From Promethearchaeum sp. (lineage in GTDB: Archaea; Asgardarchaeota; Lokiarchaeia; Sigyniarchaeales; Promethearchaeaceae): a stretch of DNA of 5,714 bases. The notes under the pieces were generated by a model that did not search any database, was not told where the DNA came from, and worked only from the letters and a program-made list of their open reading frames with translations. The stretch spans positions 1 to 5,714 of the forward strand of contig JAUWPK010000250.1 of assembly GCA_030611625.1 (NCBI GenBank). Direction: 5' to 3'. Positions 1-5,340 of this stretch are shown in pieces. Within the stretch, counting starts at the first letter, position 1; the number at the start of each line of letters is the position of its first letter. Made by a program: the position numbers and the translations under genes.

Positions 1-747
1 ATAACCGCTGAAATGATTATTAAAATAAGTAACTTTAACAGTGTTTGGATTACTGGCAAAATTTTCATTTAAAACTTCTGCCCATTCATTTAATTCTTCA
101 TCAGAAAATGAGTAATTCCACCATGGTTTCTTTCCATATCCATGAAATCTTAGGTAAAAAAGATCTTTTCGAGTAATGTCCATACGAGGAGGTACTTCTG
201 GTTCAATTACTGCGCAATAGGCCGTATTATTGTCTTTTAATAAATTGAATGTTTTATCTTTCATCCATGATTTGTGTCTAAATTCAACTACTGGGCACCA
301 TCTAAGTTTATTTCCATAATTATCTCGAAAATCGTTCCATAGGGACAAAAAATTTTCCAAATTGTTCCAATGTTTTTCATAGGTAAAGCTTGGTGGCAAT
401 TGTATAAGGTGGGCAATCATTTTTCCACTTTTCTCTAAAGGAGAAAAGCTATCCCAATGCTGTTTCAATGGTTTTTTGGCTTTATTTAATTCCAATTTTG
501 CTTTATGGGTGATCTCCTGTGGAAGTTTAGCGCTGAATTTGAAGTAATCCGGTGCATTCTTTGCCCATTTTTCAACGGTTGATTTTCGAGGAATATGGTA
601 ATAACTGCTATCTATCTCGACTGTACGAAAAATTTTGGAGTAAAATTCGAAGAAAAGCTGTTGTTTTAGCTGTTTTGGATAAAAAACTTCCTTCCACTCA
701 TCATAGCTCCATCCACAAGTACCAACATATACATTTTCAATACTCAA
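1..747 (-). CDS. DUF72 family protein, C-terminus cut by window edge
   Basis: A DUF72 (PF01904-type) TIM-barrel-like protein; the family's biochemical function is not established. The frame is open for 249 codons from 747 to the left edge. Family hallmarks appear in order: GTCGWSYDEW at residues 9-18, TVEIDSSYY at 42-50, FKFSAKLPQEITH at 69-81, QLPPSF at 116-121, VEFRHKSW at 154-161, LRFHG at 199-203 and YFNNHFSGY at 241-249. The last motif lies near the end of known members, so only a short C-terminal piece should be missing. The TTG start at 747 is chosen because a stop lies two codons upstream, no ATG or GTG precedes the conserved GTCGWS, and GAGGGGA sits at 758-764, ten bases ahead. It lies 58 bases downstream of panB on the same strand and is probably co-transcribed with it; a functional link is not evident. 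The family call is near certain. Confidence 0.93.
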   Translation of the reverse strand, partial: MSIENVYVGTCGWSYDEWKEVFYPKQLKQQLFFEFYSKIFRTVEIDSSYYHIPRKSTVEKWAKNAPDYFKFSAKLPQEITHKAKLELNKAKKPLKQHWDSFSPLEKSGKMIAHLIQLPPSFTYEKHWNNLENFLSLWNDFRDNYGNKLRWCPVVEFRHKSWMKDKTFNLLKDNNTAYCAVIEPEVPPRMDITRKDLFYLRFHGYGKKPWWNYSFSDEELNEWAEVLNENFASNPNTVKVTYFNNHFSGY

Positions 748-757
748 ATATCAAAAA

Positions 758-764
758 TCCCCTC
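758..764 (-). promoter_or_regulatory. Ribosome binding site for the DUF72 gene
   Basis: On the minus strand GAGGGGA precedes the TTG at 747-745 by ten bases. It decides the non-ATG start, since no other start codon exists between the in-frame stop and the conserved N-terminal motif. Confidence 0.65.
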
Positions 765-805
765 AATAAAATATCATATAAAATGAGTTTTAAAAAATTG
801 GTGCT

Positions 806-1750
806 CTATATGGAATAAATTGATCCGATATCGGTTTCTTTATCCTTTTTATGTACATTTCCTTCTTGATGAATTTTTTTTCTGATCATGGGGTTTTGAT
901 CAATGCTATCTTTTAGCATGAGATATTCATCTTCAGGGATTTCAAAACTATTCTCTTGCGCTGGGAATTGACCATTTTTTATGTCATTAATATAATTTTT
1001 TCCTGCATCAACCATAATATTCCAAATATCGGCGTATTTCTTCACGAATTTAAAAGATTTTCCCCCCGAGAATCCCATCATATCTTGAGCGACAAGAACT
1101 TGACCATCACAATAAGCTCCCGCACCAATCCCAATTGTAGGTATTTTAATTCTAGAACTTATTTCTTTTGCTACTTGCCATGGTACCATTTCTAAAACAA
1201 TAGCAAAAACACCTGCTTCTTCCAAAATTAATGCATCTTCTATCAATCTTTCTGCAGCATGAGCATTTTTCCCTTGAAGTTTATAACCGCCGAGCTGATG
1301 GATATATTGGGGTGTTAAACCGATATGACCCATAACAGGAATTCCACATTCAATCATCATTCTAATGCTTTTTACCCTTTCTCTTCCACCTTCAAGCTTG
1401 ACAGCATCTGCATTCCCTTCTTTTAAAAATCTACCCGCGTTTTTTAATGCAACTTCAGGCGTAGCAAAACTCATGAAAGGCATATCAGCAATAACCATAG
1501 AACGTTTTACTCCACGCGCAACAGCTTGTGTATGTCTGAGAATATCTTCTACAGTGACTGGAAGGGTTGAATCCTGCCCATATATCACCATTCCCATTGA
1601 ATCCCCTACCAATAATGCATCTACACCGGCTGAATCAAGTGCTTTCGCCATTATATAATCATAGGAAGTTAAAATGGTAATTTTTTCACCGTTTTCTTTC
1701 ATATTAATGAATGATCGAGCTGTTATTTTTTTTTGTTTCTTCTCAGACAT
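806..1750 (-). CDS. panB: 3-methyl-2-oxobutanoate hydroxymethyltransferase (ketopantoate synthesis)
   Basis: PanB transfers a hydroxymethyl group from 5,10-methylenetetrahydrofolate (or an archaeal pterin equivalent) to 2-oxoisovalerate, giving ketopantoate, the first committed step of pantothenate and CoA synthesis in the cytoplasm. The 314-residue protein shows the whole family signature: LTSYDYIMAK from 27, LLVGDSMGMV with metal ligand Asp50, DSTLPVT at 60-66, IADMPFMS with second ligand Asp89, KLEGG with Glu120, GHIGLTPQ at 141-148, VLEMVP with catalytic Glu187, and GIGAG at 207-211. By family knowledge these match E. coli Asp45, Asp84, Glu114 and Glu181. The protein is longer than the usual 260-280 residues because of a charged, Lys-rich tail after about 275. 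The ATG is the first start after an upstream in-frame TAA; no strong Shine-Dalgarno site is seen. It is divergent from the MfnA-type decarboxylase, which may supply beta-alanine to the same pathway. Confidence 0.97.
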   Translation of the reverse strand: MSEKKQKKITARSFINMKENGEKITILTSYDYIMAKALDSAGVDALLVGDSMGMVIYGQDSTLPVTVEDILRHTQAVARGVKRSMVIADMPFMSFATPEVALKNAGRFLKEGNADAVKLEGGRERVKSIRMMIECGIPVMGHIGLTPQYIHQLGGYKLQGKNAHAAERLIEDALILEEAGVFAIVLEMVPWQVAKEISSRIKIPTIGIGAGAYCDGQVLVAQDMMGFSGGKSFKFVKKYADIWNIMVDAGKNYINDIKNGQFPAQENSFEIPEDEYLMLKDSIDQNPMIRKKIHQEGNVHKKDKETDIGSIYSI

Positions 1751-1898
1751 TATCCTATCTATTTGCTTTTAAAGGAGAATTTATTTTAACATGTAGTTTA
1801 TTATGGTATATACTAATTTTAACTAAGAGTTTTAATCAATTTTTCCATGAAAAAAAAATAGGAATCGGATAAAATCTAATTTTGGAGCATTATATTAA
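1751..1898. promoter_or_regulatory. Divergent promoter region between panB and mfnA
   Basis: These 148 bases separate the two divergent starts and hold no gene. A TATATA at 1807-1812 is self-complementary. It lies 57 bases upstream of the panB start, reasonable for an archaeal TATA box with a leader of about 30 bases, and could also serve mfnA with a longer leader. GGATAAAAT at 1867-1875 is another weak TATA-like candidate for mfnA. On the minus strand, 1826-1809 reads TTAG, six bases, TTAG, TATA, like the motif in the second divergent region. Promoter assignments here are by eye only. Confidence 0.35.
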
Positions 1899-3149
1899 AT
1901 GGAACTAAGTGACAAAGGCAAGCCAGTAGTCGACATACTACAAAATATTGAAGGTTTTATAGGATATTCAGAGAATAATTTGCCGAAACTTCATAAAGGA
2001 AAATCAAGATCATTAATCCTAACTGAATTAGAAGACCGACTAAAAATAGATTTTGATTATTCATCCGGAAAAGTTTTGGGCGCAATGACAACGCCCCCGC
2101 ACGATTTTGCGCGTTATATTTATTCTAAATTCATAGATAGGAATCTTGGAGATCGTGGATTGAATCCTGGCACAGCAGCAATTGAAAAGGATGTAATTGA
2201 GATGCTAGGAAATTTATTGGGGGACTCATATGTCGATGGAAATATTACTTCTGGTGGTACTGAAGCAAATATCATAGCAATACTCCTTGCAAAGCAAAAA
2301 AATTTCAATATTAAAGAACCTTCTATTGTTATCCCAGATTCAGCTCATTATAGTTTTGATAAAGCAGCTATTTTAATGGGATTAAAAGTAAAGCGCGCTA
2401 AATTATTGCCGAATTTTCAATTGGATTTAAATCATTACGAATCTTTGATTGATGATAACACAATTGCATTAGTAGGAATACTCGGAACAAGTGCACTTGG
2501 TATAATAGATCCAATTGATAAAATTGGTAAGCTAGCTGGTAAATATAATAAGTATTTTCATGTAGATGCTGCCTTTGGTGGATTAGTAGTTCCTTTTATG
2601 GAAGAATTGGGGTATAAATTTTCTCCATACAATTTAAAAATTCCAGAAGTTTGTAGTTATACTGTTGATCCGCACAAAATGGGCATGTCGGTTAATCCAA
2701 GCGGTTCTCTTCTAGTCAAAAATTCAAGTGTAAATTCGTTTAAATTTGAAATACCTTATCTTGCAGGAGGAGCCTTCCAATCTTACAATATACTTGGAAC
2801 TCGTCCTGGAGCTTCAGCAATTTCTTTTTGGGGATTGATGCAATTTATGGGTAAAGAGGGCTTTGTTGAAAATGTAAGACAATGTTTAGAAAATACATAT
2901 TATCTCAGAGATCAAATTGAGGAAATTCCACAGTTAGAAATTGTTACTGAGCCAACCATGAACGTTCTCGGTATACAGATGACTCCCAAAGCAAACATGT
3001 CATTAGAAAAATTTAATTTGCTACTTCGACAAAAAGGGTGGGCATTAGGTGTATTTAAACAATGGGATCTATTAAGAACAGTGATGATGCCTCACATCAG
3101 AAAATCCCACATTGATGAATTTATGAAAGATGTTAAAGCAATTTTTTAA
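1899..3149 (+). CDS. mfnA: MfnA-family PLP decarboxylase (aspartate and/or tyrosine)
   Basis: A group II PLP-dependent amino acid decarboxylase of the archaeal MfnA type. Known members decarboxylate L-tyrosine (methanofuran synthesis in methanogens) or L-aspartate to beta-alanine for CoA (shown in Thermococcus). The 416 residues match family length (about 380-400) with a slight N-terminal extension. PLP-site motifs are intact: NLGDRGLNPGT at 82-92, SGGTEAN at 118-124, SAHYSF with ring-stacking His150, HVDAAFGG with Asp223 for the pyridine nitrogen, VDPHKMG with Schiff-base Lys260, GTRPGA at 300-305, and LRTVMMPHI with Arg393 as a possible substrate-carboxylate contact. The start is ATG with GGAG at 1884-1887, eleven bases ahead. 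Sitting back to back with panB favours aspartate decarboxylase; that specificity is inferred from context, not from residues. The family call is firm. A longin-like gene follows 48 bases downstream on the same strand. Confidence 0.93.
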   Translation: MELSDKGKPVVDILQNIEGFIGYSENNLPKLHKGKSRSLILTELEDRLKIDFDYSSGKVLGAMTTPPHDFARYIYSKFIDRNLGDRGLNPGTAAIEKDVIEMLGNLLGDSYVDGNITSGGTEANIIAILLAKQKNFNIKEPSIVIPDSAHYSFDKAAILMGLKVKRAKLLPNFQLDLNHYESLIDDNTIALVGILGTSALGIIDPIDKIGKLAGKYNKYFHVDAAFGGLVVPFMEELGYKFSPYNLKIPEVCSYTVDPHKMGMSVNPSGSLLVKNSSVNSFKFEIPYLAGGAFQSYNILGTRPGASAISFWGLMQFMGKEGFVENVRQCLENTYYLRDQIEEIPQLEIVTEPTMNVLGIQMTPKANMSLEKFNLLLRQKGWALGVFKQWDLLRTVMMPHIRKSHIDEFMKDVKAIF

Positions 3150-3183
3150 GAAAATTTTAAGATTATGTTTCCCTATATTTTCC

Positions 3184-3190
3184 AGAGGAG
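3184..3190 (+). promoter_or_regulatory. Ribosome binding site for the longin-like gene
   Basis: AGAGGAG stands seven bases ahead of the TTG at 3198-3200. It fixes the non-ATG start, which begins the first beta strand of the predicted domain. Confidence 0.7.
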
Positions 3191-3197
3191 AATATAA

Positions 3198-3881
3198 TTG
3201 GGGGATATAGAAGCAGTCCTTATCGCAGATAAGCATGGAATACCTATTTATTCTAAAGATTACAGCGATAAAAAAATAGATGAAAGCTTATTGCTCTCCT
3301 TTTTTTCTGCACTAAAATCGTTTTCTAACTCCATGTATGCTGGAGAAATAAAATCTATTAATCTTGGAAATTCACTATTGGACTTTGAAACTGTCGATTT
3401 TGAACATATTGGTCAAGTTGATGTATTATTAATATCGACTGGTATTGATCCAACTACGTCTCATGCAAAATTATCTGAAATAACCGAATTATTCAGTATA
3501 TATTTAGATGAATTAAATTCAGAATCCCCTGATCGCTTAAAAGGAATGAAAAAGGGGATTATTCCTGATTTTTCTGGGTTTTCCCCACAACTAGATATGA
3601 TTTTAGAATCAATGCAAACTGAAGATTACTTTTCTATGGATATAAATTTAAATATACCAATTGATGTTTTAAAAATAATTGATGAGCTTTTTGAAAACAA
3701 TCTCTCTTTAGCTAAAATTTATGATTTTGATGGATTTGGTTTGTTGAACCAATTATTAAGCGAATATACTCAAACCGAATTGGAAAAAGATATAAAGAAG
3801 AGATTTATTGAAAAATTAGTTCCATTAGAAAAAGATAAAGAGAAGAAATTAAAAAAGAAAAAGAAGAAGAAAAAAACTTAA
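3198..3881 (+). CDS. Longin/roadblock-like protein with interrupted 3' end
   Basis: A 227-residue hypothetical protein in its uninterrupted frame. Residues 1-106 read as a longin/roadblock-type alpha-beta domain: strand IEAVLIA (4-10), strand GIPIYSK (14-20), helix about 27-47, strands about 50-57, 61-67 and 73-81, helix about 88-106. The opening pattern (a hydrophobic strand, DKHG turn, PIYS, then a helix with LLLSFFSALKSFS) resembles the first longin domain of Fuzzy/Mon1/HPS-type proteins and their Asgard relatives, which pair with small GTPases. Residues about 150-205 are mostly helical, possibly a winged-helix-like unit. The frame then enters a lysine-only run (217-226) and stops, while the -1 frame stays open to 3967. 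TTG start by the strong ribosome binding site. It may be co-transcribed with mfnA, without an obvious functional link. The reading as a protein is firm; the domain name is by eye and uncertain. Confidence 0.62.
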   Translation: MGDIEAVLIADKHGIPIYSKDYSDKKIDESLLLSFFSALKSFSNSMYAGEIKSINLGNSLLDFETVDFEHIGQVDVLLISTGIDPTTSHAKLSEITELFSIYLDELNSESPDRLKGMKKGIIPDFSGFSPQLDMILESMQTEDYFSMDINLNIPIDVLKIIDELFENNLSLAKIYDFDGFGLLNQLLSEYTQTELEKDIKKRFIEKLVPLEKDKEKKLKKKKKKKKT

Positions 3882-3967
3882 TTTCTAATTTAGATGATGA
3901 TTTATTAATAGATATTAAAAATGGAAAAATGTACGTTTCAATTGGAGAATTTATAATATCATTCTGA
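3839..3967 (+). other. -1 frame continuation of the longin-like gene
   Basis: In the frame one base behind the longin-like gene, reading is open from just after a TAA at 3836-3838 to a TGA at 3965-3967. It gives a mixed Lys/Glu linker, then about 30 residues of ordinary composition including DDDLLIDIKNGKMYVSIGEF, which looks like two strands around a turn. The main frame over the same bases is a lysine-only run ending at 3881. A, AAA, AAG at 3851-3857 is in phase for -1 slippage, and seven A's at 3870-3876 are a likely indel site. Read through with a shift at 3851-3857, the product would be about 256 residues and would end six bases before the convergent gene. It could reflect an assembly error, a real mutation or programmed frameshifting; I cannot tell which. 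Confidence 0.6.
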
Positions 3968-3973
3968 CTTTAT

Positions 3974-4285
3974 TTATTTAATTGTTGTATGGAATATATC
4001 ATAGTGAATCACATTTTCTTCTTTCTCTAAAAGAAAAAAATCATCCTCTTCATAATACTTGGCTTTATGGTAATTTTCCCCAGCAAACTTCTTGATTGAA
4101 TTTACAGAATCCCAGTGTGTAATCAGCAGGAAATGTGTAATATCTCCCTCCTTTCTACGCATAAAAGAAAGATTTAGTAATCCATTAACTGATTGGTAAT
4201 CAGGAATTGCTCTACTTTTTAGAAATTCTGCATATTCATGAGATTTTGCATAACTTGTGCGTCCATGCCACATTCTGGCAATCAT
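3974..4285 (-). CDS. Small ABM-family (antibiotic biosynthesis monooxygenase-like) protein
   Basis: A 103-residue protein of the dimeric alpha-beta barrel (ferredoxin-like) superfamily, closest by eye to ABM-domain proteins. Visible features are MIARMWHGRT at the start, a helix with YAEFLKSRAIPDY (18-30), a strand with FMRRKEGDITHFLLITHW (41-58), SVNSIKKFAGE (60-70) and YEEDDFFLLE (78-87), an order typical of small stand-alone ABM proteins annotated as hypothetical. The superfamily covers quinol monooxygenases, haem-degrading enzymes and proteins of no known activity, so no substrate is assigned. The ATG at 4285 starts directly at the first strand; no Shine-Dalgarno site is visible, so the mRNA may have a short leader or none. 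It is convergent with the longin-like gene and divergent from the MoaD-like gene, with which it shares an inverted-repeat control region. Confidence 0.85.
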   Translation of the reverse strand: MIARMWHGRTSYAKSHEYAEFLKSRAIPDYQSVNGLLNLSFMRRKEGDITHFLLITHWDSVNSIKKFAGENYHKAKYYEEDDFFLLEKEENVIHYDIFHTTIK

Positions 4286-4294
4286 AATATATTT

Positions 4295-4365
4295 TATCTA
4301 ATTATTACTAAAAATTTTGTTCTTTTATTAACACCTTATTTTACAAATTAGTAAAAAATTAGATA
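4295..4365. repeat. Inverted repeat in a divergent promoter region
   Basis: The arm at 4295-4311 (TATCTAATTATTACTAA) and the arm at 4348-4365 (TTAGTAAAAAATTAGATA) are reverse complements of each other except for one extra base in the middle, with a 36-base spacer. Each arm, read toward its own gene, is TTAG, six or seven bases, TTAG, ATA. They lie between the ABM-like gene (minus) and the MoaD-like gene (plus), so they may be paired operator or promoter elements. Arm centres are about 54 bases apart, near five helical turns. AT-rich sequence raises the chance of coincidence. Confidence 0.5.
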
Positions 4366-4366
4366 C

Positions 4367-4374
4367 CTTTTTAT
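4367..4374 (+). promoter_or_regulatory. Possible TATA box for the MoaD-like gene
   Basis: TTTTTATC lies directly after the right arm of the inverted repeat and about 54 bases before the TTG at 4428. Archaeal spacing would put transcription start near 4397, with a leader of about 30 bases holding the ribosome binding site. Weak match, by eye only. Confidence 0.25.
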
Positions 4375-4413
4375 CATTGTTTTTAGATTATTGTATCGGA
4401 AATAAAAAACTCA

Positions 4414-4420
4414 GAGGGAG
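4414..4420 (+). promoter_or_regulatory. Ribosome binding site for the MoaD-like gene
   Basis: GAGGGAG stands seven bases ahead of the TTG at 4428-4430, the same spacing as at the longin-like gene. It selects this TTG over the upstream ATG at 4377 and the later ATG at 4464. Confidence 0.7.
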
Positions 4421-4427
4421 ATACATT

Positions 4428-4634
4428 TTGCAGAATATACAAAAGATCGAAGAAGTTTCATCAATGAGAACTTATCGTGTTAAAAATCCACAGAAAGTTT
4501 ACGATATACTTACAAAATTAAACCTTGAAACAAAATATTTTGTCGTCTTAATAAACGGCAAAAAAGTAGAACCCACAGATTTTGTGGAAAAAAATGATGA
4601 AATTTTGATTTTACCACGGATAGCTGGTGGATAA
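4428..4634 (+). CDS. MoaD/ThiS/SAMP-like small beta-grasp protein
   Basis: A 68-residue ubiquitin-fold protein ending exactly in Gly-Gly (DEILILPRIAGG). In this family the C-terminal glycine is adenylated by an E1-like enzyme. It then carries sulfur (molybdopterin, thiazole or tRNA thiolation) or, in archaea, is joined to protein lysines as a SAMP. Visible layout: strand NIQKIEEV (3-10), strand MRTYRV (13-18), helix PQKVYDILTKLNL (21-33), strand FVVLING (38-44), strand ILILP (59-63), tail to Gly68. The TTG start is preferred because of the GAGGGAG site and because it supplies the first strand of the fold; starting at the ATG at 4464 would remove that strand, and starting at 4377 adds 17 residues with no family counterpart. 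No E1, MoaE or ThiG gene lies nearby, so the exact role is open. The T-rich stretch after it suggests it is monocistronic. Confidence 0.87.
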   Translation: MQNIQKIEEVSSMRTYRVKNPQKVYDILTKLNLETKYFVVLINGKKVEPTDFVEKNDEILILPRIAGG

Positions 4635-4659
4635 AAACATTCTTTAAATGACAGAGGGA

Positions 4660-4667
4660 TTTTTTTT
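4660..4667 (+). terminator. T-tract, likely archaeal terminator after the MoaD-like gene
   Basis: A run of eight T's begins 26 bases after the MoaD-like stop, with another six-T run at 4682-4687. Archaeal RNA polymerase terminates at U-rich tracts without needing a hairpin. No strong hairpin precedes it. Confidence 0.45.
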
Positions 4668-4696
4668 ACAAATAACAGAACTTTTTTGGGAAAAAA

Positions 4697-4702
4697 TATA
4701 TT
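4697..4702 (+). promoter_or_regulatory. Possible TATA box for the mbf1-hflX operon
   Basis: TATATT within an AT-only stretch (4690-4709) lies about 60 bases ahead of the mbf1 ATG. This is compatible with an archaeal promoter and transcription start near 4725. AT-richness makes the exact box uncertain. Confidence 0.3.
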
Positions 4703-4712
4703 TTAAATTTGA

Positions 4713-4736
4713 AAAAGAATACTTTTTTATTCTTTT
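4713..4736 (+). repeat. Short inverted repeat ahead of mbf1
   Basis: AAAAGAATA (4713-4721) pairs perfectly with TATTCTTTT (4728-4736) across a six-base loop. It sits about where transcription of mbf1 would begin. It could be a weak operator or stem-loop. The stem has only one G-C pair, so RNA stability would be low. Confidence 0.35.
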
Positions 4737-4761
4737 AAATTCTTGATAAAATGGGATTATT

Positions 4762-5340
4762 ATGCCAAATAAATTGAAAGAATGCGAAATCTGTGGTCGA
4801 GAAGCTCATTCATTAGTCCGAAGGAAAATTGAAGGAATTATAATGGAAGTTTGTAATGATTGTAGAGATGTAGGAGCAGAACCAGAATATGATAGAAGAT
4901 CCAGATCACCAACAAGAAATGTTAGCAAATTTCGTGATATTTATTCTCCAAAAAAATCCAAACCTGCACAAAAGACCTATAAACCTCCTTCAAGACCCAG
5001 TACATATAAAAAACGTGATAATATTACTAACCTTAAAATTATTGATAATTATGCCAATCTTCTTATCCAATGTAGGAATAAAGAAGCATTATCGGCTAAA
5101 GAATTTGCAAACTCTCTTTTTATCAAAGAAAACTACTATAGTAGAATAGAAAAGGGATCAACGCAACTAAACATTAAATTAGCAAGACGAATTGAAAAAA
5201 AATATAACATTACTCTTGTAGAAACAGAAGATCGTCAAGAAGAAGAGGATTTTTCAGATTACACCCCAAAGTCCCAAGATTCTACAGATTCAATGGTATA
5301 TTTCCGTAAAAGAGGCAAGAAACCTGAATATGATCAATAA
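4762..5340 (+). CDS. mbf1: Archaeal multiprotein bridging factor 1 (zinc ribbon + HTH)
   Basis: Archaeal MBF1 is a conserved Xre-type HTH protein. Unlike the eukaryotic co-activator, it has been linked to ribosome binding. The 192-residue protein has a zinc ribbon at 8-34 (C8-x2-C11 and C31-x2-C34), a basic Pro/Ser/Lys-rich linker at about 44-88, and an HTH domain at about 93-152. The HTH contains EALSAKEFANSLFIKENYYSRIEKGSTQ and LARRIEKKYNITLVE, the family's core pattern. An acidic stretch (155-167) and a basic tail (181-187) follow, making it longer at the C-terminus than many archaeal MBF1 proteins. The ATG directly precedes the zinc ribbon; an out-of-frame ATG eleven bases upstream is ignored. 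Only a weak GGGA site is seen ahead of the start. Its last 11 bases overlap the start of hflX, so the two are almost certainly one transcript. The family call is firm. Confidence 0.93.
   Translation: MPNKLKECEICGREAHSLVRRKIEGIIMEVCNDCRDVGAEPEYDRRSRSPTRNVSKFRDIYSPKKSKPAQKTYKPPSRPSTYKKRDNITNLKIIDNYANLLIQCRNKEALSAKEFANSLFIKENYYSRIEKGSTQLNIKLARRIEKKYNITLVETEDRQEEEDFSDYTPKSQDSTDSMVYFRKRGKKPEYDQ

Noticed and set aside
552..818. Plus-strand open frame of 88 codons over the DUF72 region
   Set aside because: It lies antisense to a frame carrying every DUF72 motif; its own product has no recognisable pattern.
956..1658. Two plus-strand open frames (956-1195 and 1365-1658) over panB
   Set aside because: Both are antisense to an intact panB with all catalytic residues; neither shows a domain or ribosome binding site.
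1774..1793. GGAG followed by ATG-TAG, a start-stop minimal frame in the panB/mfnA intergenic region
   Set aside because: The spacing is about 12 bases and the region is AT-rich; most likely chance, with no supporting pattern.
2120..2308. Minus-strand open frame inside mfnA
   Set aside because: Antisense to the conserved SGGTEAN region; composition is that of a complement shadow.
4377..4427. Upstream ATG start for the MoaD-like protein (17 extra residues)
   Set aside because: There is no ribosome binding site ahead of 4377, the extra residues match nothing in the family, and GAGGGAG plus TTG at 4428 gives a complete fold.
4713..4736. Inverted repeat as an intrinsic terminator of the MoaD-like gene
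   Set aside because: The stem is almost all A-T, is not followed by a T-run of its own, and lies beyond the earlier T-tract at 4660, which explains termination better.
4889..5149. Overlapping plus-strand frame inside mbf1
   Set aside because: It is an alternate frame of the linker and HTH coding sequence without ribosome binding site or domain.
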